Positions 61,182-64,000 of a stretch of DNA of 64,000 bases are shown piece after piece; position 1 is the stretch's first letter; every line of letters begins with the position of its first letter. Under the pieces are notes generated by a model. The model worked only from the letters and a program-made list of their open reading frames with translations. It ran no database searches and was not told where the DNA came from. Position numbers and translations under genes: made by a program. Source of the stretch: Plenodomus lindquistii (Eukaryota > Ascomycota > Dothideomycetes > Pleosporales > Leptosphaeriaceae); the NCBI GenBank assembly GCA_025504975.1, contig JANUWI010000003.1:2976001-3040000 (forward strand). The letters run 5' to 3'.

Positions 61182-61191
61182 ACCAACCCTG
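61182..61191 (-). repeat. hAT right terminal inverted repeat
   Basis: ACCAACCCTG, followed directly by the target duplication ATCCCCAC. Confidence 0.85.
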
Positions 61192-61199
61192 ATCCCCAC

Positions 61200-64000
61200 A
61201 ACCCAAATAAAACCCCCATGTTCAATAATTATTCACCAAAACCAATAAAAAAAACACCCCTCAAAAACAGCCCACTCCGAAATAGAAAATAAACCATCGC
61301 ACGTCACCCACTGCGCAACATGCTTTTCCATCCGCAACTATCGCTATCGCTATCGATTCCCCATTCGCTTACACGCTTACACTTACAATTTCTCAGCTGA
61401 CAAACAGAACATGCCAGTCTCGGCGCTCCCTGCTCCCCCGTTTCCGCCCACCCGTCCTGTCCTGCCCGCTTACTTGCCTGTTCTCCAAACATTTCGCGCT
61501 AACCCAACCTATCGAAACTTGCTGCTTGCTTCCATCGGATCCATTTCCCCACACGGCAAACGTTTTCGCACACTTTGCACGGTGCAGGGCAGGGCAGGAC
61601 AGGGCAAGTCAGTGTCCGAGCGTAATTTTTCACATGTTAATTTTTTTTTTGAATTGATATTGGACAGCGAGAAGGAATCCGTGCGTGAGGATTTCCTGTG
61701 CCTGTCTTGGGAAAGCGGGATACATGGGAGTGGGAATCGAGTGGCCCAGGGCTATGGTCACTACTGCTAGATGGTGGTTGTCGATATTACACCGAGCCGT
61801 CTCTACACATGTGTGCGTATTTGTGTGTGATCGCAGGTCGGGTAATCTTTACAAGGTGGTGAGGGCTGGGGTGGTTTGGGTTGGGTTACAGGGAAGATGC
61901 GTGTGGATGGAGATGTGATGGTTTGGGAGGGTTTGCGCATGCGAGGGAAGGGGAGGGGAGGGGGGGAAATTAACTGGGTTGTTTGGTGTGGAGGTTATGG
62001 CGCCGTGGGGCTGGGAAAGGGTCTGGTGAACGAACTAACGGCTCGCGGTACGATGGTGCTCGTTTTTTTTGGACGCATACATACGTAATATGAAGATTTC
62101 GTTTCGATAGTGTTGTGTTACAATGGGGAGATTATGATGTTGTACTTTGCATTAATGATATGATAATAGCACACTGTAGTGTATATAGCTACTGTGTATT
62201 ATAGTATGGTTCTGGGTACGCTTCAAGGCGCTGCGACTCCTCACGGTAGTACAGCGGTGCGGCAAAAGAAACGAGCTCTCTCGTCTACATTTGTTCTTGG
62301 CTCGTATGATGCTTGGAGATTAGTTTGATGAGCGATGACATCGTTGTGTGGTCCCGGGCGGATGGTTGGGCGAGTCGGTTGCCAAAGATTATGTGGTACG
62401 TGCGAGAGTCGATATACCAAACACTCGACCAGCTTGCAGATCACAAAGGAGGGCCCAAGTTGTATTGCTTTGTAATAATCATAGACTAACATTGGTGGTG
62501 TGTTTACTAGTAGTTTGTCCGTCGTACACAGACTACAGTACTATGTTTGGTATATCTACACGCGCGTCCAATATATAAGTCTCTGTGATATAGACAGAGA
62601 TCGGCTCGTTTGGCGGTATTCTTTTCGGCCCGAGTGGGATAGTTCGTGTACCTTGTCTTGGTGTATGTATGGAGAAGAGATCTTTACAGTTTGATGTAGT
62701 GACATCATATTTTGAGGGATAGCACGGGCTTTTGAATAAACCAAGTGCAACTATAGACGACCGTTTTTGTGTTGAGGTTGCGCAATCAGGTTCCTGCACA
62801 GCGAGTACTGAACTAGCGCTGGGCGTTGCGGAGGTTGGCATCATCCTTGTCCACTACGAATGCAACCTGACGGAGATGCAAGCGTGCCGTTAACTTTGGT
62901 GACTAGTAGCGAAGCGAGTCTGATGGTTCGTCGGCTAGATTCGTCGGGACGTTGATCGATTATCAAGACTGATCGTCAGGACTGAGAACGATACAAGTTC
63001 GGAGGCGGCCGCTCCCTTGTCACAACTAGCCAATGCCATTTGGACGAAAGAGGAAGGTGCTCCGGCACATAATAACCTGTAATTAATTTGTAGACCATGT
63101 AATGGGACACATGTGAATTCTAGGTTTCGGTAGGCTGCATGCTTCCGGTAGCTGTTGTCAACGACCATCTTGATGCACCCTTCGCGCATGGCGCTTGTTG
63201 TTGTGAATGTATGGTAGTGGCCTTTGCGTGACTTGATGCCGCGCCACGCGTCCTTGATCCTTCGAAGGCTGTCAATGCGAAACGATGGGCATCTCGATGG
63301 AAGGGAAAGTAATTGGGTTGCGTCACTCTTAGGTTGTGACGGCTGGCAGTTGCCGATAGAGACAGCTGAGGATGCCAATGTCTGAGGTTACGCCAATCAG
63401 CGTTGGGCATCAGTTGCTGTGCGGGCAGTGTGCATGTGTGCTCCTGGTACCTTGATAGAACAGCATGGGCCGGATGAGTTCTTTTCCCCTCTGAGACCAA
63501 ATCAAAGTGCCGTAGAACTCAGCGAGTAGCTCGTAGGCTGCCCTCATTGAAGAGTCCCGTGACTCAAGAGTGCTCCGACAAGGCTCCTGACGATGCAACC
63601 GCCCGCATACAGTTGCCGTCATCAGTATACGGTATGACCCTACAGATGTTTGTACTCATGAGGATACAGTATGAGGACCGTGTCGATGCCCTACAGATGT
63701 GTGTGCATGGAGACGCGCTCTTGCATCAAACCATTACACACAGACCGTCTGGTGGTTGTCACCAGCGAAGGTGGTTGACCACTCACCGGCTGGGCGGTGC
63801 TTCCCGCTCCGGCTGCGACACTCCATCTCTTGGTACGATTTAGACACCACCGTAATAACTGAGCCTCAACGCGCCCTTTTGTACATTGACTGATCCGGCA
63901 TGGGAGGGTTCCCTTGATCCCATCTGCGCTTCAGACCATCCCCGAACGAACTGGCCACTACCTCTTGCCACATTGTAGGAGTAACGTAGGAAGGATTGGG
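61200..64000. other. Right flank, no supportable gene
   Basis: 2.8 kb of normal composition after the hAT element. A short GGCAG/GGACA tandem-like run is at about 61,585-61,606. Frames at 61411-61770 (+), 62935-63378 (-) and 63547-63843 (+) show no recognised domain. The minus frame at 62935-63378 is the longest, but I have no evidence that it is a gene. Confidence 0.35.

Larger units (their letters stand above)
46129..61191. mobile_element. hAT-type DNA transposon, RIP-degraded, with a nested Gypsy element
   Basis: The 15,063-bp island is bounded by 10-bp terminal inverted repeats CAGGGTTGGT (46129-46138) and ACCAACCCTG (61182-61191). An exact 8-bp target duplication ATCCCCAC flanks it (46121-46128 and 61192-61199). 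An 8-bp duplication with a CAGGG terminus is diagnostic of the hAT superfamily. A second, subterminal inverted repeat TTGTCGTCAATTATA occurs at 46142-46156 and 61122-61136. After subtracting the nested Gypsy element about 5.4 kb remain, a credible autonomous hAT size. I could not recognise transposase motifs because RIP has destroyed all frames, so superfamily assignment rests on the ends. The outer 70-110 bp at each end still hold CA/TG, and mutation increases inward. Confidence 0.8.

Noticed and set aside
46129..61191. Starship-type giant element
   Set aside because: No tyrosine-recombinase captain gene is recognisable. The 8-bp target duplication with CAGGG terminal repeats fits hAT, and the size is explained by a nested Gypsy element.
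62935..63378. 147-codon minus frame at the right end
   Set aside because: Longest frame in the flank, but without a recognised domain, splice evidence or neighbour context; not called.

Overview
The window is nuclear DNA of a filamentous ascomycete. The evidence is short GT-AG introns of about 45-60 bp, a Zn2Cys6 protein, an AA9 polysaccharide monooxygenase, a fungal GH18 chitinase, DUF6594 and DUF7029/7223-type genes, and AT-rich islands with the repeat-induced point mutation (RIP) signature, in which almost every CA/TG has become TA. The gene set and the sharp GC/AT partition resemble a plant-associated Pleosporales or other Dothideomycetes genome. That placement is an inference from gene content; no marker gene was compared.

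Region 1 (1-26.7 kb) is GC-balanced and gene-bearing. In order it holds: the 3' part of a Zn2Cys6 protein (+), a FAHD1/Fmp41-type mitochondrial hydrolase (-), a 98-aa small protein (+), an MFS transporter (-), a 1,094-aa secreted protein (-), a 2-oxoglutarate/Fe(II) oxygenase (-) lying between two diverged copies of a non-coding repeat, the GARP subunit VPS53 (-), a GH18 chitinase (-), the polyadenylation factor YTH1/CPSF30 (+), and a DUF6594 membrane protein (+). About 3.7 kb without a recognisable gene follows.

Region 2 (26.7-41.8 kb) is an AA9 LPMO gene split in two by a 14.3-kb nest of retroelements. A minus-strand Copia element (157-bp LTRs, target duplication TTCAG) sits between codons 92 and 93. 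It contains a minus-strand Gypsy element of 7.4 kb (310-bp LTRs, target duplication ATAAT). It also contains a 417-bp unmutated solo LTR (target duplication CTAAA). The Copia and Gypsy elements are saturated with RIP; the solo LTR is not, so it arrived later. The LPMO halves themselves are uninterrupted and join in frame.

Region 3 (41.8-46.1 kb) is a small GC-balanced island carrying the DNA crosslink-repair nuclease gene PSO2/SNM1.

Region 4 (46.1-61.2 kb) is a second AT island. It is bounded by 10-bp terminal inverted repeats CAGGGTTGGT/ACCAACCCTG and an exact 8-bp target duplication ATCCCCAC, the hallmarks of a hAT DNA transposon. A 9.6-kb minus-strand Gypsy element is nested in it, leaving about 5.4 kb of hAT sequence. 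Arrays of a 32-bp repeat lie near both ends in opposite orientation.

Region 5 (61.2-64 kb) returns to normal composition but shows no gene I can support. No rRNA, tRNA or CRISPR was recognised anywhere. Apart from transposons and their victim the genes are unrelated housekeeping or accessory genes, and I see no biosynthetic cluster.
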